DNA of 64,000 nt from Anaeramoeba flamelloides. Lineage: Eukaryota; Metamonada; Anaeramoebidae. Location: contig JANTQA010000030.1 of NCBI GenBank assembly GCA_027625915.1, positions 3,968,001 through 4,032,000 of the forward strand, written 5' to 3'. How positions within the stretch are numbered: the stretch's first letter is position 1; every line of letters starts with the position of its first letter. The position numbers and the translations under genes are program-made. Shown in pieces: positions 49,289 to 62,184 of this stretch. Below the pieces are notes generated by a model. The model searched no databases. It saw only the letters and a list, made by a program, of their open reading frames with translations, and was not told the origin of the DNA.

Positions 49289-50622
49289 TACATCAAATTC
49301 AACACACTCAAAAACCTTTTTTTATTCATTGTTTTTTTTTTAATTTCTCAGGATCTTTAAAAAAAGGACAACCGTCTTGATTTTTTTGAACAACAACAAC
49401 ACCACCTTAACCAAGTATCAACTGTTAAAAATATTTTCATTTTGTCTTTAATTAGAAAAAACTCAAATATTTTTATTAATTGTCTTGTTTTTTTCAAGAA
49501 TTTGATCAATGAATACTTGAACAAAATATTTTCATCCAAAAAATTTTGTTTTTCAATTTAATTTTAAATAAAATTTAGACTATTAATGGAATCTGGTTCT
49601 TAAAATAAATCTATTCTTGAATATTGAATCGAAATATTTTGAACTATTCCTCTATTTCAATTTTTTGTTTATTTTCATTTTCATTTTTATTTTGCCTCTT
49701 GGTTCATTATTTTTTATTTTTTCAAAAATGAAATTTCAATCTGTATTTAGTATTGAGTCATGAGTCAAGACATGAACCGAATTATGGGGTGAGAAACACT
49801 TACTAATTGCAACATGACAAGATTTTTGTTCATATAATAATTTTGAAAAATTAAATAAGAAAGAAAAGGAATTTTTTTGATATATCATTTATTTTAGAAA
49901 AGCAACAATCTACTATGGGTATTATTTTTTGATTGGAAATAAAAACTTTTATTTATGTAAACAACCCAATAAAATAGATTTTTATTTAAATTATTTTTTA
50001 ACATTATTCAAGAAAATTTTATACTTTAAATAAACTAAATACAAAATCTTTTATTCATTATTGAAAAATTTTTTCCTTTTAAAATTGTTTTTTTTTTTAC
50101 TAAATTTTTTTGATTTGAGCGTATACGAAATTGAATTTTTTGTTTGGTAGTAAAAAAACCCGTTTGAATATTAGGAGAATTATACGATTATTACAAAGAA
50201 ACAATTTCAGTACTTTATGAAAAAAAAAACCAAAAAAATTATAATTAGAGTTATATATATTTCTATTAATTATTTTTCTAGAGATAAAATATTAAAAAAA
50301 TAAAAAATAACAATTTCTATTTTCAATTATGATATGTTCAACAAATATTAGTGTCTATAGTATACATATGAATATTATTTAGAATTTAATCAATATTTAT
50401 TTTTTTTTTAAATATTTCAAGATAAATTTGTAATTTAATAGAATTTGTATAAAAATACAAGAAGTTTTTTTGGTGTTTGAATAGTTTTTAGAGCTTTTTG
50501 TCATTCCTTAAAATCGAATAAAATAGATTATTTTGATTTTTTAATTTTTTTTTAAATAAACACCATTTGGAAATTGAGATTCACCTAGAATAATAAATTG
50601 AAAAAGATAAATATATATATAA
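49289..50622. other. intergenic stretch
   Basis: No gene seen. A GGGGTGAGAAA block near 49790 resembles part of family C, but I could not extend it. The remainder is A/T homopolymer-rich DNA. Confidence 0.4.
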
Positions 50623-51150
50623 ACCCCAATTCAAAATTTTTAACACACAAAAATTTGATTTGTGAAAAAAAAAACTTATCTAATCAATTCAAGTATATTT
50701 ACCAAATTAGAACCATTCACTAATCGAAAGGTTAACACTTTTTTATAAATTACAATACTCACAAAACAATAAATAAATAATTATCAATACAAATAAATCA
50801 TGGATGTGTTAAAAATTTTGGAGAGAGCATAACAAAAAAATACATTAGTAAATTTGTTTAAATTCTATTAGGAATATTGATCGATCAAATGGTTAGATAA
50901 TATCAACTAATTTTATTTGAGTTCTTCTATTTGGAAAAACTCAACTTTAACATAATATCAATTGTTCAAAAAAATTTTGATCCAACAAAACGAATTACGT
51001 AATTCAAACAATGAAATGAAAACAAAAATTAAAAGATGAAAAAATGATTTTCATATTTTACAAAAATCAAAATTATCCCCAATTTCAATAAAATTGTATT
51101 ATTGTGATTGTTTTGAACGTTTTAGCTGTGTGGAAAATTTTGAATTTTAG
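50623..51150 (+). mobile_element. family-A element beside the family-F cluster
   Basis: Near-complete copy (left CCCCAATTCAAAATTTTTAA, right GTGTGGAAAATTTTGAATTT). Both sides are TA runs (50611-50620 and 51156-51170), consistent with insertion into a TA microsatellite. It is very similar to the copy at 8574-9106 and so one of the younger copies. Confidence 0.8.
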
Positions 51151-51519
51151 TTTTTATATATATATATATATCCCTTAACACCCTGGATTTCACTAAATTT
51201 CATTAAATATAAAAGAAAAGATTTAAAATTATATTGATGGGCTAATTTATTTATTTTCTTATTTTTCTTTAACCCAGATCTGAATTATAATAAAAAGTTA
51301 AAATAGTTCAAATATAAAGTAGTAATGCTATTATTATTTTTTTTTTTTTGATATTGGAAAAAAAAAAAAAAAAACCATTCATTTTTACATTTTCTTAAAA
51401 GATTTTTTATTTTTATTTTTTTTAAATTAGAAAATTTATTATAATAATAGTAATTCAAAACCCAAAAAATTGTTTTATTAATAATAAAAATCAAATAACG
51501 ATGCTGATTTTATGATAAA

Positions 51520-51645
51520 TAAAATAAATAAAAAAAAAATATTTTTTTACTTTAATATTTGGATTATTTTTCTTCTTCTCTTTTTTATTTAATAAATTGT
51601 CTTTGATTACCCCTTTCTCACAATAAATAAATAAATAAATACATT
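51520..51645 (+). mobile_element. family-B 5'-truncated fragment inside family F
   Basis: About 125 bp ending in CTTTGATTACCCCTTTCTCACAA plus (ATAA)n. The equivalent place in the inner family-F copy lacks it, so it is a later insertion of a heavily truncated retroposon. Confidence 0.65.
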
Positions 51646-51978
51646 ACTAATAAAAATTCATTTTTTTTAAATTTTTTGAGATAAAATTTTAATAAATATT
51701 AAATCAAGAGAATAATGAAAATCATTTCTTTAGGCCAAGATTAAAAGTTTAATTTGAATAATTTTCGTAAAATTTTATTCAATTATGAGAAAATACTAAA
51801 AATACCTTAACAAGTAAAAAAAAAAATGGAAAATAATTTCATATATTAAATCGGAATTGAACAAAGAAAAACTTATCTAATAGATAAATTACTCCGTCTA
51901 TATTTAAATAAAAATAAAAAAAACTTTTAAATCTTATTCCAAACTAATAAAATAATCGTTGAAACCAATATATATATA

Positions 51979-53472
51979 TCCCTTAGTACCCCGGATTTGC
52001 CTAAATTTCATCAAGTTTTTTAAATTAGATTTAAAATGATATTGATCTACTAATATATTAATTTTCTTATTTGTCTTTAATCCAGATTTTAATTATAATA
52101 AAAAGTCAAAATAGTTCAAAGATAAAGCAGTTAAGTTATTGATTTTTTTTTGAAATTGAAAAAAAAATAATAATTATACATTTTTACATTTTTTTTAAAG
52201 ATTTTTATTTTTATTTTAATTTTTTAAATCAGAAATTTTATTACATTAATAGTAATTCAAAACTCAACACGTTAATTTATTAATAATAACCATCAAACAA
52301 TTTTGCTAATTTTATGATATAAAAAATAAATAAAAAAATAAATTACTTTGAAATTTAATTTTTTTTTATAGAAAAAATTTCAATAAATATCGAATTAAGA
52401 GAAAAATGAAATTTATTTCTTTAGGCCAAAATTAAATTTTTAATATGATTAATTCTCTAAAACTTTTATTTAAGCAATAGATAATAATTGAAAATCAAAA
52501 AAAAAAAAAAAATTGTAAAATAATTTCAATTTATTAAATTGGAATAAAACAAATATAAATTTCTTTTTTAATCGATAAAATATTTATACCTAAATTTAAA
52601 ATAAAATAAAAAATAACTCTTAAATATTATTCCAATATAATAAAATAATCTCCGAAACCAAATTTTTTTTATTGCATTTTGTTATTGGTAAAAATTTGAA
52701 TAAAAATATATTTGCGATATTTGGATTTTTCCTTAATAAATTAATCCAGATCTTGTTAAATAAGTTCTGATATATGCTCTCTAATTCAACAATATTGTTT
52801 ATTTTATGTCTAGATTTTAAAAAGTCAAAAATTAAAAAAAAAAAAATAAAAAAAAAAAAAAACAATTATTAATCTGACTCGAACTATTGACCAAATCATT
52901 TAAAATTGAAAAAAAATCTTGTTGAAAAAATTGTAAAATTTTGCGTTGAAAAAAACTTTGATTTTTTTTTTCAAAGTTAATTTATATTTTTTTTTATTTT
53001 TAAATTATTTAGAATAAAATATAGATTGTGATATTGAATGGTAATCAACAGATTAAACAAATTTTCTATGTGATGTTATAATATCTTTTATAATGAATTA
53101 ATTATTTAATCAAGCATTTTAGGCAATTTTGGGGTGCAAAGGGAACCAAAAAAATTTCCAGTAAAGTATGATGTGTTTTAAATGTTAAAAATAAGAGGTT
53201 TTTGATGTCTATACAAACTTTTCAAAAAAAAAAAAAAAAAAATTATTTTGACAAAATTTGGAAAAATAATAAAATCACAATAACCAAAAAAAAATTCCCG
53301 ATGTTTGAAATTTTTTTTCAAGTTATTTTTTTATTTTAAGTAACTATACAATTTTTAATTATAAAATTTTCTTTCTAAGATAATTTTTTATTAATTCTAT
53401 ACCTTATTATCCTTTTATAACATTTCAAATTAAAATTTTTGTTTGAAATGTTTTTAGGTTATTTGGGGTGCT

Positions 53473-53478
<6 letters not shown>
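51979..53478 (+). mobile_element. family-F inverted-repeat element, inner copy
   Basis: About 1.5 kb. Left end TCCCTTAGTACCCCGGATTT, right end GGTTATTTGGGGTGCTAAGG GA: imperfect inverted repeats of about 25-30 bp, with TA runs at both edges. No protein frame longer than chance. The element sits in the middle of another copy of itself. Confidence 0.75.

Positions 53479-53513
<35 letters not shown>
53478..53513. repeat. TA run at the family-F insertion point
   Basis: A 36-bp TA run marks the right border of the inner family-F element; a shorter TA run (51969-51979) marks the left border. Confidence 0.85.
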
Positions 53514-53517
<4 letters not shown>

Positions 53518-54696
53518 TTTATTGTTAGTAAAAATTTGAATAATATATTATATACAATTTAATTTTTTCAATCTAAATTAATTCAAAGCTTGTAAAATAT
53601 TTTTTGATAGATGGTCCTTTATCCAATAATATTGTTTATTTTATGTCTAGATTTTAAAAAGTCAAAAATTAAAAAATAGTAAAAAATAAAAAAAAAAAAA
53701 CAATTATTAATCTGACTCGAACTATTGACCAAATAATTTTAATTTGTAAAAAAATCTTGTTGAAAAAATTGTAAATTTTTCAATGAAAGAAAATCTGATT
53801 TTTTTTTTCAAATTTAAAAAATCGTATTTTTTTATTTATTTTTAAATTATTTAGAATAAAATATATAACTTTATTGCAATTGAATGATAATCAAAATTAA
53901 AACAAATTTTCTATGTTATGCCAAAATATATTTTGTAATGAATAAAGTATTTAATCAAGTATTTCATGTAATTTCAGTATGCAAAGCGAACCAAAAAAAA
54001 AAACTCCAGTAAAGAATGATGTGTTTTAATCATTAAAAATAAGAAGTTTTTAATATTATAGACAAACTTTTCAAAAAAAAATAAAAATTTATTTTGACAA
54101 AATTTCGATGTAAAAATAATAAAATTACAATAACAAAGAAAAATTTTTAAAATGTTGAAAATTTTTTTCAAGTTATTTTTTTATTGTTTTAACTATACCC
54201 TTTTTAATTATAATTCGAAAATAATTTTTTATAAATTCTATATATTTTAATCCTATGATAACGACCATTACAAATTTTATTTCAAAGGCAATTAGTATAT
54301 TTTGGGTACCTAGGGATATATCAATTGGTATTCAAGTACAACTAAAAATTAAATCCGATATGTACTTCACTTTAAAATCATTCTAAAGATATAAGAACAA
54401 ATATTTTAAAAATTAACAAAATATATAACCAAAAACTAAAAAAAAGTGAGTCATAATTTTGGAAATGACATGATAGATTTTTATATTACCGAAATTTCAG
54501 CGAAAAAAAGTGAACAGGAGGATTTTTTTTAATAATAATTTAATTCATTTTAGTAAAAATTACATAGTTTCAATTTTGTAAGTACTTATTTGTCTTTTAG
54601 AAGATCCTTTTTTTATACACATGATCTGTTGCAAAATATTAAAAAAAAAAATAACTGAAAAATTGAAAGAAAAAAAAAGAAAAATCTGCACAATTA

Positions 54697-55132
54697 CAGT
54701 TTTGGAAAAAAAGTACACAGGAAAAAAAAGTGAAATACAGTTTTTAATTGGTAACATTACTGAAAATAAAAAGTAAAATCAATTAAAAGAAGATACCAAT
54801 AAACTTCAAATAATAACCCATTATAATATTTTCAAACAATCCAACAAACAAAATTTAAATATACTTTCATATCGAAATTGTGTATTGTGGTTTTGTAGAT
54901 CTCAAATTAGGTTTATTTTTTTGAACAAATTTTTAATAATTGATCAATCAAAGAAAAACTCCATACTAAAAGATAGTATTTAAAAAACTGTTATTGTGGC
55001 AAATACTACATTTTGTCTTTATTTATTTATTTATTCTTTTTTTCATTGATCTTACTTTTCGTTTTCAGTAATATTCTGAATTAATAACTATGCTTCACCT
55101 TTTTTCCCTGTTTTATTTTTTTTCCACAACTG
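54697..55132. mobile_element. family-D long-inverted-repeat element, copy 2
   Basis: Matches 44132-44565 throughout (CAAATAATAACCCATTATA, GAAATTGTG..., AAAACTGTTATTGTGGC, TTTGTCTTTATTTATTTATT). Left end CAGTTTTGG preceded by TA; right end CCACAACTG. It lies about 435 bp past the 3' end of the Furry-like gene. Confidence 0.75.
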
Positions 55133-55566
55133 CCAGAAGCAATAAATTCTGATTCAAAAATTTGAAAATATTTTTTTGATAGGAATACTGGGATAAATAG
55201 TCAAAACAACTTCTATTAACATTATAAAGTGAGTCAAAATTTTTAAAAAATAGTTTGGAATAAAAAAAGAAAAAATCGAATCTAAATTGTAAAAATTTGA
55301 TTTAATCTGTTTATTGAATAAAATAATATATCAATAAAAAATTAATAAAAAAAAAGTTAACAATTAAAAGAACATAAATTAATCAGTTATATTGATTTTC
55401 TCATTCTTCTTCTTTTTTTTAGGTATTATATAACCATTAAGTAATTTACTTGAGCAATATATAATTAATAAACAATTTGAGTGCATTTTGATAATAAGAT
55501 TGAGAAATTTCTGATTTTTTAGTAAAGAATTTTGTGATTCTTGAATTACCCAATTTACCATATGAT

Positions 55567-58500
55567 TTAATAATTTCCTTTTTTAGACTGTTTAACTGAA
55601 AGATGATGTAAATAATTGTCTTCGTTAATATTTGGAGGGTGGGAAATTAAAATAGCCAAAGTACGATTGGAATGATATGAAATTTCACTACTTTGTATAT
55701 AAGCAAAGTATTGCAAAACGTTTTTCAAATTAGTAAAATCTTGGATTGATAAAGGAAATCGATATGAAGAAAGGAAATATGGGAGTATTTTAAGAGTACT
55801 GACAATTATTGGATGTGTTTCATTTTCAAATTCCAATAATAATGTTAATAAAGCATCCAAAATAAATGAAAATTGACCCAATCCATTAAAGCATGTTTGA
55901 AATAGTTTCCAAAAGGCAATTAATATCGCGTTTTCATTTGATAAATTAAAAATTTGAATAAATTTTTGAATTATTAAAAGATAATCATTTTTTAAGGTTT
56001 GAGATAATTTTTCTAATTCCAAAATAATCCGTTGTTTATTTGAATTTAATAAATATTTTATTAGATATGCTATCATCGTTGTTGAAAAGCAATAATTATT
56101 CACTGATGGACAGTTATTGGAATAAATAGTTACAAAGGTGCCAAATAAATTTAAATTTTTTTTCAAATGACTCAATTCGAGAAAATCCCTTCCAACAAAT
56201 TCGAGCAATGCCAAGATCAAATGCAATTTTTTTTGAATTATTATTATCTTCAATTCCTCTTTCCCTTTGCTTAAATGTATTTAAATTGTCTAAAAACTTG
56301 ATTGACAATTTCTTGGATTGTTGGTTCAACTTTCTTTTGTAATGGCTTGAATTTTTTCTTAGTTTTACCTTTTCCTCTTTTTTTTTTCTTTGATTTTCTT
56401 TTCTTTTCTTTTTCTTTTTCTTTTTTATCTTCATCATCTTCATCATCATCATCATCTTCATCATCTTCATTATCCTTTTCATTTTCACTATCATCTTCAT
56501 CATCTTCTTTGTCATCTTCATCATCACCACTCTTGGTGGTATTATCCTTCTCATTTTGTTTTTCTTGATCTTCTTCATCGTCATCATTTGCATAATATTC
56601 TAAAATTTTAATTTTATCATTCCATATATGTCTTTTAGTATTTATTAATTGGTTATCTTTTTCTTCAAAATTAAATAACCATATTTCATTTATTGAATTG
56701 AGAATATCATTAATATCTAAATTATTCATTTTCATTTTAGTAATTAATTTTAAGAATAAATCAATAGAGTCATTATATATTTTTTCATTATTGACAAATA
56801 ATAACAGATTTAAAAAGTATATAAGGTATTTTGTATTATTTTTATTATTACTTAAATTATCATCATTAATATTATTGTTTAAAAATTCAATTAAATATTG
56901 TACTAATTCAATTCTTTGATTTAATAAAATACTTGAACCTAAAATAATTTTTTTAAAAGTTGTGTCATTAAAAGAATTTGATAACATTGAAAAGATTTTA
57001 ATAGAATTTTTTGAATAATCAACAATTCCTGATTTAAATGCCATTGACAGGGATAGTTCTGACCAATAGTTTCTTAAATTTTCATTATAAGGCGTAAAAA
57101 AGTCTATCAATTTATTTATTTTTTCAAAATTAAGATTTGTATTATCATTTTGAATTAAATCATCAATTTCAGTATTTTGAGTTTTATGATTAATATTTGG
57201 TTTTATTTCGATTGAATTTATTAAATTTCTGAAAATTTCTTTTTGTGCATTATTAATTCTTTTATTTTCAGTTTCATTTGTCATTAAAATTAAACTGTAA
57301 TGCAATAATATTGGCAAAAATTTATTAATTATTAAGTTATTTTCCAAAACTAAATCTTCCAATAAAATTAATGAACTATTTTGATGAATATTAATATTAT
57401 CATTTTTGATATTAACCCATTGTATAAATTCTCTTAAATCATTTGGTGGATTTTCGTATTGTGTTAATTGTTTACATAAAAAGGATATACTAAGTTCAGG
57501 ATTCTTTCTTGAGAGAATTAAATAAATATTTTTGATTACTAAAATATAATTTTCATCAATTTCCTTTTCCTTTTCTTTTTCTTTTTCTTTTGCCTTTTTA
57601 TCTTTTTTTTCAATTTGCTTTTCAGAATTTTTTTCTTTTTCTTTTTGATCATTTTCCATCTCAATTTCAATTTCTTGTTTTATTAAATCTTGTGGCAAAT
57701 CTTCAGTTTCTATTCCAGGTAATTCATCAGGTAATTCATCAGGTAATTCATCAGGTAATGGTATTTCCTTATCTGAGTTTTCTGTTTCACTTTTGGCAGA
57801 ACTATCACTCTCATTATTATCACTCTCATTATTATCACTATCACTTTCTTGATCACTTTCGCTTTCACTTTCACTTTCACTTCCACTCTCACTTTCACTC
57901 CCACTCTCGTTTTCACTTTCACTTTGACTTTGACTTCCACTTTTCTGTTCACTTTCACTTTCATTTTCTTTAATTTTCAAATCTTTATTCTTATTTAATT
58001 CATCTGTTAACTTATTTAATAAAAATGAATAAATTAATTTCAAATTTTCATCTTTCTCATTGTTATTATTATTCATGATTATTGAATTCCAAAATTTTTC
58101 AAGATCCATCATTAATAAATTATTATCTATACAGTATTTGGAAATTGTTAACATTGATTGTAACATTTGGTTTGCTTCATTAATGGAATAATTATTTGTA
58201 AAGATATTCTTTGTAAAATTGGAACAAAATCTCAAAAAGTTGCTTTTAATTTGATTATTAAATGAATTAAAATTCTCTGTAATGACTCGAAATAAATCTA
58301 AAGTTAATTTTGGAAATTCTTTCGAGCAACCTAGCGTATATAGCAATGCTGAATTGAAATAAACTGAATATTGCGAATGTGAAAGAAAAGAAATTGATTT
58401 TAAATATAATTCACCTGGGTTGAATTCATTTGGCATTTTTCTAATCAAATTAATTAATAATTCTTGAGCTAATACTCTATTTTCTTGCAACGGGAAGGCG

Positions 58501-61500
58501 ATATTTAATAATATAATATAAAAAATTTTGGAAATAGGTATTTCATGTTCATTAATCCACAATTTTGGATTTTTACCAATTGTTTGAGTTAATGCTTGTA
58601 AATATATTAATGGTTTCTTACTTGGATTTAATTCTCGTGTCAATTTTAAAGTTAAAATCTTCTCTTCATTACTCTCATCAACATTATCATTCTCATTATT
58701 ATTATTCTGAGATTTATTATTCTGGTTTGCCAATTTTTTATTATAAGAAAGCTTTAAGAAATTATCAAAATATTTAGGGTTTTTTATTAAGAATGATTTT
58801 AGCAATTTCAGTAAATTCTTTTGGAAATAATTACCATTGTTTAATAGTTTTGAAATAAAATTATAAATATTTTTTTGGGTTTTTTTATTTGTAATTGAAG
58901 ATATTTTGAGTAATTGATTTAATAAAATTATTGAAAAATTATAAAATTCATTTTTTAATTCAAATTTTAATTTTTTCTTATTTAATTGTAATTCTGAATT
59001 ATTTAAATCAATATTTTGTTCATCATTTACTTCTTTAATTAGTTTCCCATCTTTTTTCATTTTTTTAATTTTTTTCAATTTTTCATCTTCTTTTTTTATA
59101 ATTGGCAACAAAAAATCAATAATTGTTTGAATTGAATCATTATTGCATTCTTTCTTTAAAAAATTGAAATTTTTAAATTTCTTTAAAACTATTTTATTAT
59201 CCTTTTCTTCTTGTTTCTTCTTTTTTCTTCTTTTTTCTTTTTATTATCATTTTCATCATTATTATTTTCATCATCATCATCATCATTATTATCATCATCT
59301 TTCAAAATTTTTTTAAAAATATCTTTGGCATTATTTATACCTAATTTTTTTATCATTTTTAAATATAGTATTATCAAATCAAATATTTGAATTGAATCTT
59401 TGAAAGATATTTTGGAAAAGAATTTTAAATCAGGATTAAACCAAACAGAAAATAAATCTGCCATATTTTTAATAATAATTCGAGAATCAAAGATTAATTT
59501 ATTAGGCAGTCTAATTAATAACCTTTTCAATAAATCTAATAACCAATTTAAAGAATAGTATTTTGGTATTTGATTATTAATTACAGTTTTATTTATATGT
59601 GAAATTTCAATTCTTTTTTCAATTTCATATTTTTTTAAATAAGGGGAATAGATTTTCAAAGGTTTTAAGATTAAGACACTTCAATGAATTAATAACTAAT
59701 AGTTGTATCTTGTGTTCATTATCTATTAAATCAAAATTTGATCGATAAAACCATTCTAATAAAATAGGATCAATATTTTTATCAAAAATTGTATAACCTT
59801 TATGAATTTCACGCAGCGAACTCATTACCTTGGTTAATTTTTTTTTATTTAAATTTTTACCTAAATTGTATCTAATGGAATCTTGTTCTTCCAAATTTTT
59901 ATTTTTCTTATTTTTTTTTTTTTTTTTTTTTTTTTTGTTTCATTTGTTTTATTCTCATTTTCCTCATTTTGTTCTAGATCTTTTTTTTTCTAATTTCAAT
60001 TGTTTTAACATCCAAATAATAACCCTTGGGCATATAAGAAGTGCCACATAGGAAACTAAATAAATTTAAATAAAAAGAAATCATTGGATTTTGATTCAAA
60101 TTATTTAATTCCTTTTCCTTTTTCAATTGCATCTTTTCAACAATTTTTTTTTTAATTAGTTCTTTGCACAATTCTTTACTTACAGTATTCCATGTCCAAT
60201 TTAATAAATTACAATAATTCTTAAAATTATTATTTACCCAATTGATTAATTGATAATTATATTCTGAATTATTTAATTCCTTTGCATTAATCCTCACAAT
60301 CAATTGATTAATCATTTTTTCAAAATGAACTAAAAATTGATTCTTATTTTGATCATTGTTGGAATCTTGATTTAAATATTTTTCTAACATTTCAAGATCA
60401 TCTTCTTCATTCTTTTTCTTCTTGTTTTTTTCATCATTTTCATCATTGTCTGAATTAGAATCTTGATTTTTTTTTTTCCTTCTTTTTTTACCTTTTTTAT
60501 TTTTTTTATTCTTTGTTAATTTTAATTTTTTTTTTTCAATTTTTTTTTGAAATTTTTCTTTTAATTGCTTTTCAACAAATTGAAATTTGGAATTATTAAA
60601 TAATTTTATTAAATTTAAGATTTTTTTTTTTGATTGTATTATTATCAAAAAAAACACCAAATTAAGCAAACAGATTGAAATTGATATTTAATATCGATCC
60701 AATTTTTATAATCAAAATCATTAATGATATATTCACTTCGTTCTTCATCATCATCGTTTTCTTTGATATCAATTTCTTCCAAAATCCATTTGTTGAATGT
60801 TTTTAGTATTAATTCCAACAAGTCAACCAATTTTTCAATTTTGTCATAAATTACATTTGGATTTTCACTTTCAATAAAAAATTGTGAAAAATTCATCAAG
60901 ATATTAAATACAGGTTGGATAACATCTAGAAAATGCTGCCCTTCATTTTCGTCTTCAGAGGTCATGGATAAATACCTTTCAATCGAGTCTTTCGATACAA
61001 ATGAAATCGAGATCTCATTAGATAATACATATTTGACCAGCGATTTTGCAATTTGGGAATTAACTTCATAATCCTGAGACATGATCATGGGGAATGTCCC
61101 AATTGCTGCCACAGTTAGTGATTGCAAGGATTGGCTTTCAAGATTGTCCATTTGGTTAAAATTATCTAATTTATTATTAGTGTCTAATAATATTGGCTGG
61201 ATCAATGGGAATAATTGCTTTTCATAATCAATCATACTTTCAGTAAAGCTGTCACATAATTTTTCTAACGCCCTTGATATTGCTATTTTGTAATCTATTC
61301 TTAATTTATCATTCGACAAATATTCCAAAATCTTTGTAATCACAAAATTCAATTCCCTGCATCCAATTTCATAAAGAATTTGTGCAATGTTTTCAATTTC
61401 ATCATTATTAATCATTTGGATTTTTTTATTGGTGTCAATAAACAAGGAATTAATTATTTCCTTCATTAATTGCTGAAATTTTTCGTTTTCCTTCTTGATG

Positions 61501-62182
61501 TATCTTTTATTGAAATTGCTAACCAATAAACATATTTGCTCCAAATTTGATATCCTTAATTCTTGATTTGATTTTAACCCACCAATCAATAAATTTGTTA
61601 TTTCAATAACTTTGCCAATGTCCTTGCCTTTTTTTTCCTTTTCATTTTTTGTTCCAGAATAAAAGCTATAATATGAAATATTTAATAATTGAACCATACT
61701 TTCAGTAATGATCTTTTGCGTTTTGTTTTTTTTGTTCCATTTCTTTAACGCCTCATAGCAATTTTCAAATGATCCCTGTAAGCTTTTTATAATTTTTTCA
61801 CTGCTTTCTTCTAACTTTTTTAAGCGGTTATATTTTGTTTTTTCTCGTGTGTCATGCTCAACCTTGGTTGAATTTGGAAATACTCGAGTATAAATCGAGA
61901 CAATTGTTTTGCAGAGTTCATTCCTTTGCATCTCATCAACTTTCATTTTTTGAAAGATCTGAGACAATTGGTGGAAAAAATTCGTGGTAATTTCAGCCTT
62001 TTCTTCATTGCCCAGACTAAATTGAATTAACCTTAATGATTGAGTGAAAATTAAAAATGAATTCATTTTGGATTTTTTGATTTTTTGTTTAAAAAATTCA
62101 ATATATTGCTCTGTTAGTGTTTTTAAATGCTCAGATTCAATCGATAATAATCCAATTATTCTTTGAGCAACATGTCTATTTG
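55567..62182 (-). CDS. Furry/Mor2/Tao3-like cell-morphogenesis scaffold, 5' incomplete
   Basis: A large HEAT-like protein on the minus strand of over 2,000 residues, close to yeast Tao3 and fission-yeast Mor2. The first readable exon starts at the CAATAG acceptor (62183) with HVAQRIIGLLSIE and continues with LRLIQFSLGNEEKAEITTNF, the Furry N-terminal repeat pattern. The segment around LRNYWSELSLSMAF and KNSIKIFSML matches the Furry C-terminal block, and the last part (ILDALLTLLLEFENETHPII ... ILPYFLSSY) matches the conserved C-terminal repeats. Open segments: 62182-60672, 60567-59974, 59894-59625, 59659-59189, 59111-56271, about 56253-55567. An intron at 60671-60568 fits GT-AG and phase; the other joints fall in A-rich Lys/Asp tracts and are unresolved. 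Acidic Ser/Glu and Asp inserts are unusual. Family members organise NDR-kinase (Ndr/Tricornered) signalling and polarised growth. Exons encoding the extreme N-terminus must lie above 62185. Confidence 0.75.
56395..56600 (-). repeat. acidic/basic low-complexity tract in the Furry-like gene
   Basis: GAT/GAA-rich then AAA/AAG-rich codons encode an Asp/Glu block followed by a Lys block just before the last exon joint. A similar Ser/Glu repeat is encoded at 57760-57965 and a threefold PDEL repeat at 57715-57760. Confidence 0.8.
59911..59936. repeat. 26-T homopolymer inside the Furry-like gene
   Basis: A pure T-run (A-run on the coding strand, encoding Lys) lies exactly where the reading frame changes between 59974 and 59894. 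Length errors in assembly or a hidden intron could both explain the frame change. Confidence 0.85.
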
Positions 62183-62184
62183 CT

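Larger units (their letters stand above)
51171..54316 (+). mobile_element. family-F inverted-repeat element, outer copy (split)
   Basis: Left end TCCCTTAACACCCTGGATTT at 51171; right end, its approximate inverse (TTTGGGTACCTAGGGATATA), at 54316. Its left half (51171-51970) and right half (53514-54316) are separated by a second complete copy of the same element. When the inner copy is set aside, the halves match the inner copy's two halves in order. Non-coding; both halves have many A/T runs. The left half also carries a family-B tail fragment. Confidence 0.75.

Noticed and set aside
56302-57973. Plus-strand Ser/Phe/His-rich frames
   Set aside because: They are antisense shadows of the acidic tracts in the Furry-like gene.
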